A stretch of DNA of 64,000 nt. Origin: Paracoccus sediminis. GTDB lineage: Bacteria > Pseudomonadota > Alphaproteobacteria > Rhodobacterales > Rhodobacteraceae. This document shows, one piece after another, positions 27,307 through 35,474 of the stretch. The DNA is taken from contig NZ_FZNM01000012.1 of NCBI RefSeq assembly GCF_900188295.1, forward strand, positions 34,928-98,927, read 5' to 3'. Within the stretch, counting starts at the first letter, position 1, and each line of letters opens with the position of its first letter. The position numbers and the translations under genes are program-made. The notes under the pieces were generated by a model. It did not search any database. It worked only from the letters and a program-made list of their open reading frames with translations, and was not told where the DNA came from.

Positions 27307-27520
27307 ACAATGGTCGTTTGCGGGAAGACTTTGTACGTTCTGACATGGAAAAGCGCCTATGCCAGCGCTCACAGCCTCATCATACACGCAGAGACTGCTG
27401 CAGACCGCAAAGACCGTCGAGGCTTTAATGGCACGGGATGCCGCACCCCAGGATTGCATAGGTCTCAACCATTCAATGCAGAAGTTCGGCAGAATAAGAC
27501 GTCGGCCAACTACGCTATGA
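27303..27520 (+). pseudogene. Small third transposition gene (TnpC-like), apparently frameshifted
   Basis: An ATG overlapping the tnpB stop opens MNNGRLREDFVRSDMEKRLC, which then degrades into non-protein-like sequence. From about 27344 another frame continues plausibly (PALTASSYTQRLLQTAKTVE, ALMARDAAPQDCIGLN, then KFGRIRRRPTTL) to TGA at 27520. Together these look like one ~70-aa protein with a frameshift near 27345-27360. Tn554 carries a small tnpC in this position. Alternatively the 53-codon frame from 27359 is a gene of its own. Confidence 0.4.
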
Positions 27521-27926
27521 AGAGATGTTGGAAAGCGTGGGGTGTCTTTGCTACATCCGTCAGCCGACACTGATCCAGGACGACCATGAAGGCTTCCCGC
27601 GCTTGTGCGATGACTGATGGAAGTCCACAGCCCTCTGCAATCCGGCAGGTGCTGCAATCGACCAAGCTTTCGTCCGCCTCGGTATGCCGGACGACCTGCC
27701 CGATGGTAATCTCGTTTGCCGGTCGGGCCAGCCGCAGCCCGCCATGCCGCCCCCGCACGGTTTCCACAAAACCCGCATGGCCCAGATCCTGAACGATCTT
27801 CATCAGATGGTTCTGCGAAATGCGGTGGGCCTCGGCGATCTGCCGGATTGAAACAAGGCCGCCGTCATGGGCTGCCAGATAGATCAGAGCGCGAAGCGCA
27901 TAGTCGGTATATCGGGTCAATTTCAT
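27510..27926 (-). CDS. nsrR: Rrf2-family nitric-oxide-sensing repressor NsrR
   Basis: 138 aa starting MKLTRYTDYALRALIYLAAH, the standard NsrR start, chosen over a longer frame. Winged HTH includes ISQNHLMKIVQDLGHAGFVE; the Fe-S ligands are in VDCSTCRIAEGC (C-x2-C-x5-C). The Fe-S cluster is lost on nitrosylation, relieving repression of NO-detoxifying genes. Divergent from hmp, with a palindromic operator candidate between. Its 3' end overlaps the tnpC-like frame by 11 bp, convergently. Confidence 0.9.
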   Translation of the reverse strand: MKLTRYTDYALRALIYLAAHDGGLVSIRQIAEAHRISQNHLMKIVQDLGHAGFVETVRGRHGGLRLARPANEITIGQVVRHTEADESLVDCSTCRIAEGCGLPSVIAQAREAFMVVLDQCRLTDVAKTPHAFQHLFIA

Positions 27927-27952
27927 GCCGCAGTAATATAGGTATTCCCAAT

Positions 27953-27977
27953 GCATGTATAGTTCGTCTATAGATGC
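27953..27977. promoter_or_regulatory. Candidate NsrR operator in front of hmp
   Basis: GCATGTATAG (27953-27962), 5-nt spacer, CTATAGATGC (27968-27977): ten-base arms with one mismatch, located 30 nt before the hmp start and 27 nt before nsrR. Its ATGYAT-like core resembles known NsrR sites. One site between divergent genes could repress both. Confidence 0.6.
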
Positions 27978-28006
27978 GCTACAAATACATGTTTTAGGAG
28001 AAGCCG

Positions 28007-29185
28007 ATGCCTCGTCAACTTTCCACCCGAACAATTGACGTCGTCCGGGCCACGGTGCCGGCGCTGGAGGCACATGGTCCTGAAATCACGGGCGCAATGT
28101 ATCGCCGACTGTTCCAAGACGCCCACATCGCTGCGCTGTTCAACCAAGCGAACCAGCAGCGCGGGACACAGCGTCTTGCGCTGGCCCAAGCTGTTCTTGC
28201 CTATGCCCGCAACATCGACAACCTGGGGGTTCTGGCTTCGGCAGTCGAGCGGATTGCGCAGAAACATATCGGCTACGCCATCCAGCCTGAACATTATCCG
28301 TATGTTGCCAAGGCGCTCTTGGACGCCATTCAGGAGGTTCTGGGGGACGCCGCGACGCCTGAGATTATCGAAGCCTGGGGAGAGGCTTACTGGTTTCTGG
28401 CCGACCTGCTCATTGAGCGTGAGGCAACAATCCGCAAGGAAATCGAGGCGAAGCCTGGCGGCTGGACCGACTGGCGCAGGTTTCGCATCGCGGGCCGCCA
28501 TGTCGAGGCGGAGGGCATCATGTCGTTCGATCTTCGGCCAGAGGATGGCGAGGCTGTCCTGCCGCATCAACCGGGCCAGTATCTGACCTTGCGCTTTGAC
28601 TTGACGGGAAAGCCCGGACTGAAGCGCAACTACTCGATCTCCAGCGCTCCGGGTGACAAGGGTTATCGCATCACCGTCAAGCGCGAAGGCGAGGCATCCT
28701 CGCTTTTGCACGAGGCACCTGTCGGCACGGTGCTGGAGGCAACGCCCCCCGCCGGCGATTTCCATCTGAGCGAGGCGCCGCAGCGGCCCCTGATCCTTCT
28801 GTCGGGCGGGGTCGGACTGACGCCTTTTGCCAGCATGATGCCGGTGATCGCGGAAAAGCATCGCGATGTGCCCGTGTACTACATCCATGGTACGGCAAGT
28901 CCCGTTCATCATGCGTTGGAGGCCGAGATGCGTTCGGCCGGTGCACGGCACGGGAACATGCGGATCGAGATCTTTTACGAGTCGCCCGCCGATGTTGCCA
29001 ATCCGGGGCGCATCAGCCTGGAATGGCTGCAAGCAAACACACCTCTTGCAGATGCTGACATCTACCTTTGCGGACCTCGGCCATTCTTGCGCTATCTGGT
29101 CGCCGGACTTCGCGCGGTGGGCGTCCCGGCGGGACGGATCCATTACGAGTTCTTCGGGCCGGCTGACGAGCAGCTTGCCGCATAG
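28007..29185 (+). CDS. hmp: Flavohaemoglobin, nitric oxide dioxygenase
   Basis: 392 aa with the three expected domains: globin (1-135, proximal haem ligand H87 in QKHIGY, B10 Tyr32 in MYRRLF), FAD-binding (about 150-255, RNYSISSAP), and NAD-binding (about 260-392, LLSGGVGLTPFASM, YLCGPRPFLRYL). It converts NO plus O2 to nitrate using NADH. AGGAG 6-10 nt before the ATG. Divergent from nsrR; first gene of the hmp-DUF6522-nnrS-nnrU run that counters NO made during nitrate/nitrite respiration. Confidence 0.95.
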   Translation: MPRQLSTRTIDVVRATVPALEAHGPEITGAMYRRLFQDAHIAALFNQANQQRGTQRLALAQAVLAYARNIDNLGVLASAVERIAQKHIGYAIQPEHYPYVAKALLDAIQEVLGDAATPEIIEAWGEAYWFLADLLIEREATIRKEIEAKPGGWTDWRRFRIAGRHVEAEGIMSFDLRPEDGEAVLPHQPGQYLTLRFDLTGKPGLKRNYSISSAPGDKGYRITVKREGEASSLLHEAPVGTVLEATPPAGDFHLSEAPQRPLILLSGGVGLTPFASMMPVIAEKHRDVPVYYIHGTASPVHHALEAEMRSAGARHGNMRIEIFYESPADVANPGRISLEWLQANTPLADADIYLCGPRPFLRYLVAGLRAVGVPAGRIHYEFFGPADEQLAA

Positions 29186-29201
29186 CGTGAAAGGGCAACC
29201 G

Positions 29202-29519
29202 ATGAGAATCGTCATCGAGAACGGCCATCTCGTGATCGACGCGGCCGAGATCGCGCCGTTGCTCGACCTTGATGTCGCCGGGTTTCGGCAGATGATGGGG
29301 GCTGGTCACATTCTCACCCGGACCGAGCGGGGCGAAGGTGATGATGAGGGCAATCTGCGCCTGACGCTGACCTCCCCCATGTGGCGGCTTCGCCTGACCT
29401 GCGCCGGCGATGGGGAGGTTCTGAAGAGATCTCGTGTACGGCTGACGGCGGCCCCAACCGGATCACCCTCCCGGAGCGCGAGGGACAGCGATGGTTCGAC
29501 GAGGGGGACCCTGGGATGA
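29202..29519 (+). CDS. DUF6522 family small protein
   Basis: 105 aa. The first 80 residues (IVIENGHLVIDAAEIAPLLD, then LRLTLTSPMWRLRLTC) match the pattern of DUF6522 proteins, which accompany nitrosative-stress genes in alphaproteobacteria. The last 25 residues are Ser/Arg-rich and may reflect a late frameshift that extends the protein to overlap the nnrS ATG by 4 nt. No function is known. Starts 16 nt after hmp, so it belongs to the same operon. Confidence 0.7.
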   Translation: MRIVIENGHLVIDAAEIAPLLDLDVAGFRQMMGAGHILTRTERGEGDDEGNLRLTLTSPMWRLRLTCAGDGEVLKRSRVRLTAAPTGSPSRSARDSDGSTRGTLG

Positions 29520-30718
29520 GTGCGGCCCCCTCTGCGCCGCTGCGCACACTTCGCGGGCTGGTGATCTTTTCCCGCGGTTTCCGGCCCTTCTTTTTTGGGG
29601 CGGCGTTGTGGACCTCTCTTTCAATGGTCGCGTGGGCGCTGATGATGTCGGGGCACCTGACATCTTCCTTGGCTTTCGATCCTGTCAGCTGGCATGCGCA
29701 CGAGTTCCTGTTTGGCTATCTCGGGGCCGTGATCGCAGGCTTTCTTCTGACCGCCGTGCCGAACTGGACTGGACGACCTCCCCTCGTTGGCTGGTCTCTT
29801 GGGGCGCTGGCGCTTTTGTGGCTGGTCGGGCGCCTGATCATCGCAAGCCCGTCTGGCCTTGCCAGCTGGCAGGTGGCGGCCATCGACCTAGCGTTTCCCC
29901 TTTTTCTTGCCGTGGCAATCGCGCGCGAGATCTTGGCCAGCCGTAACTGGCGCAACGTAATTGTGCTGGCCATGCTGGCGGTCTTCATCGTCGCAAACGC
30001 TCTGTTTCATTGGGAAGTGGCATCGGGCATTCATGCGCCACAAGGGGTTGGAGCCCGGCTTGGGCTTGCGACTGCCATCATGATGATTGCGGTGATCGGC
30101 GGGCGGATAATCCCGTTGTTCACGCGCAACTGGCTCCAGGCGCGGGGTGAAGAGCGTTTGCCCACGCCGCCCATGCAACGCTTTGACACGCTGTCGCTGG
30201 TGGGGCTTTTCGCGGCGCTGTCGCTCTGGCTGCTGTCGCCCTTTGGTACTGTGACTGCCATTGCGCTGGCATCTGCCGGATTGCTTCACGCGATCAGGCT
30301 GTCACGTTGGGCAGGTCATCGCACATTGGCCGAACCGCTGCTGAGCGTGCTGCATCTTGGCTATGCCTTCCTGCCGCTCGGGGCTGGCGCGCTGGCAGCT
30401 TCGATCTTGATGCCCTCACTCCTGGACATGGCGACCGCGCAGCATTTGTGGATGACGGGCGCTGTCGGTCTGATGACACTGGCCGTCATGACGCGGGCGA
30501 CGCTTGGCCATACCGGGCAGCCGCTGACCGCAAGCCGCGCGACCCTCCTGCTCTATGCGGCCCTGATTGTGGCGGTTCTTGCGCGGGTCGCCGCCGGCCT
30601 TTGGCCTGACAGCAGCACATGGACCTTGCCACTAGCCGCTCTGGGCTGGATCGGCGCCTTCGGAGGCTTCGCACTTGTCTACGGACCGCTGCTGCTACGC
30701 CGTCGCTCGGCGGGATAA
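29516..30718 (+). CDS. nnrS: NnrS family haem/copper membrane protein
   Basis: 400 aa, about 12 membrane segments. NnrS marks: SRGFRPFFFGAALW, WHAHEFLFGYLGAVIAGFLL, VPNWTGRPP, and RIIPLFTRNW with conserved His/Arg. NnrS-type proteins protect cells from NO-related damage and are usually under NnrR or NsrR control. ATG overlaps the DUF6522 stop. Third gene of the hmp operon. Confidence 0.9.
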   Translation: MSAAPSAPLRTLRGLVIFSRGFRPFFFGAALWTSLSMVAWALMMSGHLTSSLAFDPVSWHAHEFLFGYLGAVIAGFLLTAVPNWTGRPPLVGWSLGALALLWLVGRLIIASPSGLASWQVAAIDLAFPLFLAVAIAREILASRNWRNVIVLAMLAVFIVANALFHWEVASGIHAPQGVGARLGLATAIMMIAVIGGRIIPLFTRNWLQARGEERLPTPPMQRFDTLSLVGLFAALSLWLLSPFGTVTAIALASAGLLHAIRLSRWAGHRTLAEPLLSVLHLGYAFLPLGAGALAASILMPSLLDMATAQHLWMTGAVGLMTLAVMTRATLGHTGQPLTASRATLLLYAALIVAVLARVAAGLWPDSSTWTLPLAALGWIGAFGGFALVYGPLLLRRRSAG

Positions 30719-30736
30719 CAGGGGGGCAACAGCATC

Positions 30737-31402
30737 ATGGGATGGCTGGAATACAGTGCCGCCTGGCTGGCCTTTCTGCTATCGCATGTGCTGCCGGCGA
30801 GGCCGCCGCTGCGGCCATGGCTGGAGACGCGACTCGGCCGCCGGGGCTTTACGCTGGTCTACTCGCTGCTGGCGCTGGTGGTGTTGGCGTGGCTGTTGCG
30901 GGCAGCGGGACAGGCGCCTCATGTGCCGCTATGGGACTGGGCGCCTTGGCAGCGTTGGGTTCCACTGGTGACCATGCTGCCGGTCTGTCTGATCCTGACC
31001 TTGGCAATCGCTCGGCCAAATCCATTCTCTTTCGGCGGAGCGCGGAACGAGCGCTTCAATCCTGAACGACCGGGCATCATCCGCCTGTCGCGCCATCCGC
31101 TTTTGCTGGCACTGGCGCTATGGTCTGCATCCCATACCGTTCCGAATGGAGATCTTGCTCATGCCGTCCTGTTCGGCACCTTCGCATGCTTCGCCCTGAT
31201 CGGCGGCGTGATGATCGACCACCGCAAGCAACGCCGGATGGGCGATCGCTGGACCCGCCTGACACTCTCTGTCGGGAAAACAGCGCCATTGCCTGCCTTG
31301 GGCGACATGAATACGGTACGCCGGCTTGCTGCCGGCGTGTTTCTATACGCGGTTCTGATCGCTCTGCACCCTAGTCTGTTCGGGGTCAGCCCGCTGCCCT
31401 GA
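30737..31402 (+). CDS. nnrU: NnrU family membrane protein
   Basis: 221 aa with six or seven hydrophobic segments, and the NnrU/isoprenylcysteine-methyltransferase-like motif RLSRHPLLLALALWSASH plus HRKQRRMGDRW. NnrU is linked to denitrification though its reaction is unknown. 18 nt after nnrS. Its 3' end overlaps the convergent carboxymuconolactone-decarboxylase-like gene by about 60 bp. Confidence 0.87.
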   Translation: MGWLEYSAAWLAFLLSHVLPARPPLRPWLETRLGRRGFTLVYSLLALVVLAWLLRAAGQAPHVPLWDWAPWQRWVPLVTMLPVCLILTLAIARPNPFSFGGARNERFNPERPGIIRLSRHPLLLALALWSASHTVPNGDLAHAVLFGTFACFALIGGVMIDHRKQRRMGDRWTRLTLSVGKTAPLPALGDMNTVRRLAAGVFLYAVLIALHPSLFGVSPLP

Positions 31403-31717
31403 GGGGCGATCGACAATATCCTCGATCCATGTCTTGGCGGCCACCGCGCGGGGAAGACCCAAGGGCCCGATCGCCAGCATCGCAACCTGCACCATGGCTT
31501 CGGTTAGGACGCCCTCTGTCTGTCCACGCCGGGTGTGCGAGTGGACGGCTCCCTCCGAACCCGCTCCAATGGCGAGTGCGAGCTTCACCAATCGCCTTTC
31601 GCGGGACGTCAGTGGCCCACTGTCCGCTGCAGCCTTGCCAAGAGCGGAATACGCCTTCCAGACATCAGGATGGTGTTCGGCCAGATCTCCGGCGGCTCCG
31701 GGCAGGGATTTTTTCAT
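31343..31717 (-). CDS. Carboxymuconolactone decarboxylase/AhpD-like protein
   Basis: About 124 aa from MKKSLPGAAGD; a 10-codon longer start exists at 31747 that overlaps narR. The CMD core RRLVKLALAIGAGSEGAVHSHTRRG is present, but the Cys-x-x-Cys of AhpD is replaced by Gly-Ala-Val-His, so no peroxidase redox centre is expected. Such proteins often travel with nar or nnr clusters. Lies just downstream of narR on the same strand and may be co-transcribed with it. Confidence 0.75.
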   Translation of the reverse strand: MKKSLPGAAGDLAEHHPDVWKAYSALGKAAADSGPLTSRERRLVKLALAIGAGSEGAVHSHTRRGQTEGVLTEAMVQVAMLAIGPLGLPRAVAAKTWIEDIVDRPSGQRADPEQTRVQSDQNRV

Positions 31718-31727
31718 GAGTCTGTCC

Positions 31728-32426
31728 TCAGGTTCGGAAGTCGTCAATCAATGGATTTGGCTTTGCAAAACGGTCCAGGTCGGTCTGATCGCTGATGGTA
31801 ACCCTCATGCCGTCGACTGCAACGCCGTAATGCTGCAGCCCCTTCAGGGCACGGCTGAGGTTTTCCGGCGTCATGCCCAGAACCGAGGCAAGCCGACGCT
31901 TCTCGAAATCCAGCTCGAACACCGGCCCGCCCCCGGCCTGCTTCTGTTGGCGCAGAAGATAATTCGCCAAGCGTTCAAGGGATGTCCTTAGCTTGAGCTC
32001 CTTCTGCGCCTTGATCACCGAGCGGTAGCATTGCGCAAGCTCTGCCACGATGGCGCGGGCAAAGTCGCCGTCCGCGTCGAAGATGGCGCGCACGTCCTGG
32101 CTGGGGATCAGCACGATCCGGCTTTTCTCAAGGGTCCGGGCTGACATCAGATAGGGCGCATTCCTGATCGTCGCCGCAAGGATGAAGGTGGACAAGGGCC
32201 GCACGGTTGCCATGCTGGTTTCCCGGCCATTCCAACTTGAGAACAGATCGACCGCACCAGACAGGACAAAGTGCAGAAAATCGCTTGGTTCGCCCTCGGT
32301 GATCAGCTCGATCTGAGGCGGGAAATTTTGCACATAGGCTCCGCGCATCAACGCTGAAAAGTGTGTATCGGACAATTTTTCGAACAGGCCCAGCTGCCGA
32401 ATGTCATGATTGTCGGAAGCAAGCAT
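31728..32426 (-). CDS. narR: CRP/FNR-family regulator NarR
   Basis: 232 aa. Cyclic-nucleotide-type beta-barrel sensor (20-125), dimer helix, and C-terminal HTH KRRLASVLGMTPENLSRALK. No N-terminal cysteine cluster, so it is not an Fe-S FNR; this fits NarR of Paracoccus, which activates narKGHJI in response to nitrate/nitrite. Divergent from narK with a 257-bp shared region holding two FNR-type boxes. NnrR/Dnr is the alternative name for similar proteins. Confidence 0.82.
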   Translation of the reverse strand: MLASDNHDIRQLGLFEKLSDTHFSALMRGAYVQNFPPQIELITEGEPSDFLHFVLSGAVDLFSSWNGRETSMATVRPLSTFILAATIRNAPYLMSARTLEKSRIVLIPSQDVRAIFDADGDFARAIVAELAQCYRSVIKAQKELKLRTSLERLANYLLRQQKQAGGGPVFELDFEKRRLASVLGMTPENLSRALKGLQHYGVAVDGMRVTISDQTDLDRFAKPNPLIDDFRT

Positions 32427-32472
32427 GCCGGGGAACCTCTTTCCGCTACGCCCATCATAAACATCATATTAA

Positions 32473-32486
32473 TTGATAATTATCAA
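32473..32486. promoter_or_regulatory. Perfect FNR-type box upstream of narR
   Basis: TTGATAATTATCAA matches the FNR/NarR consensus TTGAT-N4-ATCAA at every base and lies 47 nt before the narR start. It could serve anaerobic activation or autocontrol of narR. Confidence 0.75.
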
Positions 32487-32587
32487 GCGAAAGTTGGATG
32501 GGTTCGATTGCCTTGCTTGACATCGTGGTAATGACCGAATGCGAAATCTAGATAAGCCATTTATTTTGCTGGCATTTAACCGGTGTT

Positions 32588-32601
32588 TTGATCTGGATCA
32601 A
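32588..32601. promoter_or_regulatory. Perfect FNR-type box upstream of narK
   Basis: TTGATCTGGATCAA, a perfect TTGAT-N4-ATCAA dyad, 82 nt before the narK ATG. At the usual -41.5 position transcription would start near 32636. Expected binding site for NarR and/or FnrP, both encoded on the element. Confidence 0.8.
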
Positions 32602-32683
32602 CTTCTGTGGCGCTTCCGGACTGCAGGACTGGCACTGACACCCAAGTCAGGGTGACCGAGCCATTCCTGTCGGAGACACTTCC

Positions 32684-35410
32684 ATGCAGAGCGTAGCCAC
32701 AGCATCAAGCGCCGATCAGACGCGCGCCCTGAGCCTGAGCACGATCGCCTTTACCGCCTGTTTCGCGGTTTGGACGATTTTTTCCATCATTGGCGTCGCC
32801 ATCAAGGCCGAGTTGGGCCTGAGTGACACGCAGTTCGGGCTGCTTGTGGCGACGCCAATCCTGACAGGCTCCGTCTCCCGCCTGTTCCTTGGGATCTGGA
32901 CCGAGAAATATGGCGGACGGCTGGTATTTTCGAGTCAGATGCTTCTGACAGCGATTGCTACCTGGGCGCTTACGCTGGCGGATACCTATGTCATGTATCT
33001 GGTCGCGGCCCTCGGCATCGGGCTTGCGGGCGGGTCCTTCATCATCGGCGTTGCCTATGTCAGCCGCTGGTATGACGCGGGCCATCAGGGCACCGCGCTT
33101 GGCATTTTCGGCGCAGGCAATGTCGGGGCGGCTGTGACCAAGTTCTTGGCCCCGTTCGTTATGGTCGCCTATGGCTGGCACGGGGTGGCCTATGTCTGGG
33201 CGGCCGGGCTGGCGATCCTGGGGGTGCTGTTCTTCCTTCTGGCGAAGGACGATCCGCAACTGGTCGCCCGACGCAAATCGGGCGCCAAGGCGCCATCCCT
33301 GACGCAACAGTTCGCGCCACTGAAAAATCTGCAGGTCTGGCGCTTTTCACTTTACTACTTTTTCGTGTTCGGCGCGTTCGTCGCTCTGGCGCTGTGGCTA
33401 CCCCATTACCTGATCGATGTTTATGGCATCGACGTGCGCTATGCCGGCATGGCAGCGGCGTCCTTCAGCCTCTCGGCCTCGCTGTTTCGGGCCTATGGCG
33501 GGATCTTGTCCGACAGGTTCGGCGCCCGGTCCGTGATGTACTGGACCTTCAGCTTCAGCATGCTGTTTCTGCTCATGCTGTCCTATCCGCCCACGGATTA
33601 CGTCATCGCGGGCAAAGACGGTCCGATTGCCTTCTCGACCTCGATGGGGCTATGGCCCTTCATCGCCACACTCTTTGCGCTTGGCTTCTTCATGAGCCTC
33701 GGCAAGGCGGCCGTCTTCAAGCATATCCCTGTCTATTATCCCAACCATGTCGGTGCGGTCGGGGGCCTTGTCGGGATGATCGGCGGGCTTGGCGGCTTTG
33801 CCCTGCCCATCGCCTTCGGGGTGCTGCTGGACCTGACAGGCATCTACACGTCGTGCTTCGCGCTGCTGCTGCTGGTGGTCGCCATCGCGCTGGCCTGGAT
33901 GCACTTCTCTGTCCGTGCCATGGAACGCGCGGCTCATGGCGAGGTGCTGGACCGTCTGCCTGAATTGCCCGAGATGCGCGCCATCCACGTCCCCGGGCGA
34001 AACGCCATGGCCCGCGTTCTGGATGATTGGCGACCGGAGGATTCCGAGTTCTGGGCAACGCAAGGCCGTGCCGTCGCCCGCCGCAATCTGTGGGTCTCGA
34101 TCCCTGCGTTGCTTCTGGCCTTTTCGGTCTGGATGGTCTGGTCGATGGTCATCGCACGCCTTCCTGCCATCGGCTTTGCCTTTACACCGGAACAGCTGTT
34201 TTGGCTGGCGGCCCTGCCTGCCTTGTCGGGCGCGACACTGCGCATCTTCTATGGCTTCATGGTGCCGATCTTTGGCGGGCGACTGTGGACCACGCTGGCC
34301 ACCGCGTCGCTGCTGCTGCCGGCCATCGGTATCGGCTATGCCGTGCAGAACCCGGAAACCCCCTATGTCATGTTCCTCGTGCTGGCGCTTTTGTGCGGGC
34401 TGGGCGGGGCGAACTTTGCCTCGTCCATGGCGAATATCGGCTATTTCTTTCCCAAGGCTGAGAAAGGCAACGCACTTGCGCTGAATGCCGGCCTCGGTAA
34501 CCTTGGCGTCAGCGTCATGCAGTTCCTGGTGCCGCTGGTCATCACGATCAGCGTCTTTGGCGCTATGGGAGGTCAACCGCAGACCCTGTCGGACGGGGGC
34601 CAGTTGTGGATGCAGAACGCAGGCTTCGTCTGGGTTCCGTTCATCCTTGCAGCGACCGTCGCGGCCTGGTTGGGCATGAACGACATCGCCGATGCCAAGG
34701 CCAGCTTCGTTCAGCAGTCGGTGATCTTCGGCCGGACCCATAACTGGCTGATGTGCGTGCTGTATATCGGGACGTTCGGCAGCTTCATCGGTTATTCCGC
34801 GGGCTTTCCCTTGCTGAGCCGGATCGCGTTTCCCGACATCAACGCCCTGCAATTCGTCTTTCTGGGGCCGCTGGTGGGTGCCTTGTCCCGCGCTGGCACC
34901 GGTTGGGTCGCCGACAGGTTCGGAGGCGGACGGGTCACCTTCTGGGTCTTTGCAGGAATGATCGTCTCGGTCCTTGCCGTGATCCTGTCTCTGCAGGCGG
35001 GCAGTTTTGCGGGGTTCTTTGCCGGCTTCATGGCATTGTTTTTCTTCACCGGGGTTGGGAATGCGTCCACCTTCCAGATGATCCCCGTGATCATGGGCCG
35101 CGAAGTGCCGCGCCTAATGCCTCATCTGACCGGCACCGACCGTGCCCGCCAGATCGCCATGGAGTCCGGTGGAATCGTCGCATTCACCAGTGCCATCGGT
35201 GCCTATGGCGGGTTCTTCATCCCCAAGGCCTACGGCTCGTCAATCGCCATGACGGGCAGCCCCATCGGCGCGCTGTGGCTGTTCCTTGCCTTCTACGTGC
35301 TGTGCCTTGCCATCACCTGGGCCGTCTACACGCGTCCCGGCGGCCTGCTGCACCAGATCGAACACAAAGGCGCGCGTCCTGCATCCATTGCAGCCCAGCC
35401 CGCCCAATAA
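32684..35410 (+). CDS. narK: Fused nitrate/nitrite transporter NarK (NarK1-NarK2)
   Basis: 908 aa, twice the usual MFS length. Residues 1 to about 430 form a NarK1-like 12-span half (FGAGNVGAAVTKF nitrate signature), then a roughly 45-residue cytoplasmic linker, then a NarK2-like half with its own signature (NAGLGNLGVSVMQFLVP). Paracoccus denitrificans has the same fusion, where one half is a proton-nitrate symporter and the other a nitrate/nitrite antiporter. GGAGA ribosome site 8 nt before ATG. First gene of the nar operon. Confidence 0.95.
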   Translation: MQSVATASSADQTRALSLSTIAFTACFAVWTIFSIIGVAIKAELGLSDTQFGLLVATPILTGSVSRLFLGIWTEKYGGRLVFSSQMLLTAIATWALTLADTYVMYLVAALGIGLAGGSFIIGVAYVSRWYDAGHQGTALGIFGAGNVGAAVTKFLAPFVMVAYGWHGVAYVWAAGLAILGVLFFLLAKDDPQLVARRKSGAKAPSLTQQFAPLKNLQVWRFSLYYFFVFGAFVALALWLPHYLIDVYGIDVRYAGMAAASFSLSASLFRAYGGILSDRFGARSVMYWTFSFSMLFLLMLSYPPTDYVIAGKDGPIAFSTSMGLWPFIATLFALGFFMSLGKAAVFKHIPVYYPNHVGAVGGLVGMIGGLGGFALPIAFGVLLDLTGIYTSCFALLLLVVAIALAWMHFSVRAMERAAHGEVLDRLPELPEMRAIHVPGRNAMARVLDDWRPEDSEFWATQGRAVARRNLWVSIPALLLAFSVWMVWSMVIARLPAIGFAFTPEQLFWLAALPALSGATLRIFYGFMVPIFGGRLWTTLATASLLLPAIGIGYAVQNPETPYVMFLVLALLCGLGGANFASSMANIGYFFPKAEKGNALALNAGLGNLGVSVMQFLVPLVITISVFGAMGGQPQTLSDGGQLWMQNAGFVWVPFILAATVAAWLGMNDIADAKASFVQQSVIFGRTHNWLMCVLYIGTFGSFIGYSAGFPLLSRIAFPDINALQFVFLGPLVGALSRAGTGWVADRFGGGRVTFWVFAGMIVSVLAVILSLQAGSFAGFFAGFMALFFFTGVGNASTFQMIPVIMGREVPRLMPHLTGTDRARQIAMESGGIVAFTSAIGAYGGFFIPKAYGSSIAMTGSPIGALWLFLAFYVLCLAITWAVYTRPGGLLHQIEHKGARPASIAAQPAQ

Positions 35411-35474
35411 CCCCAACGCCTTTCCGGGCCGCGCTTTACGACGCCCGGCACTGGACCCCCAAAAGGACAGCAAG

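Noticed and set aside
33650..34852. 400-aa minus-strand frame inside narK
   Set aside because: Antisense of the narK fusion; Gln/His/Asp-rich with no recognisable domain.
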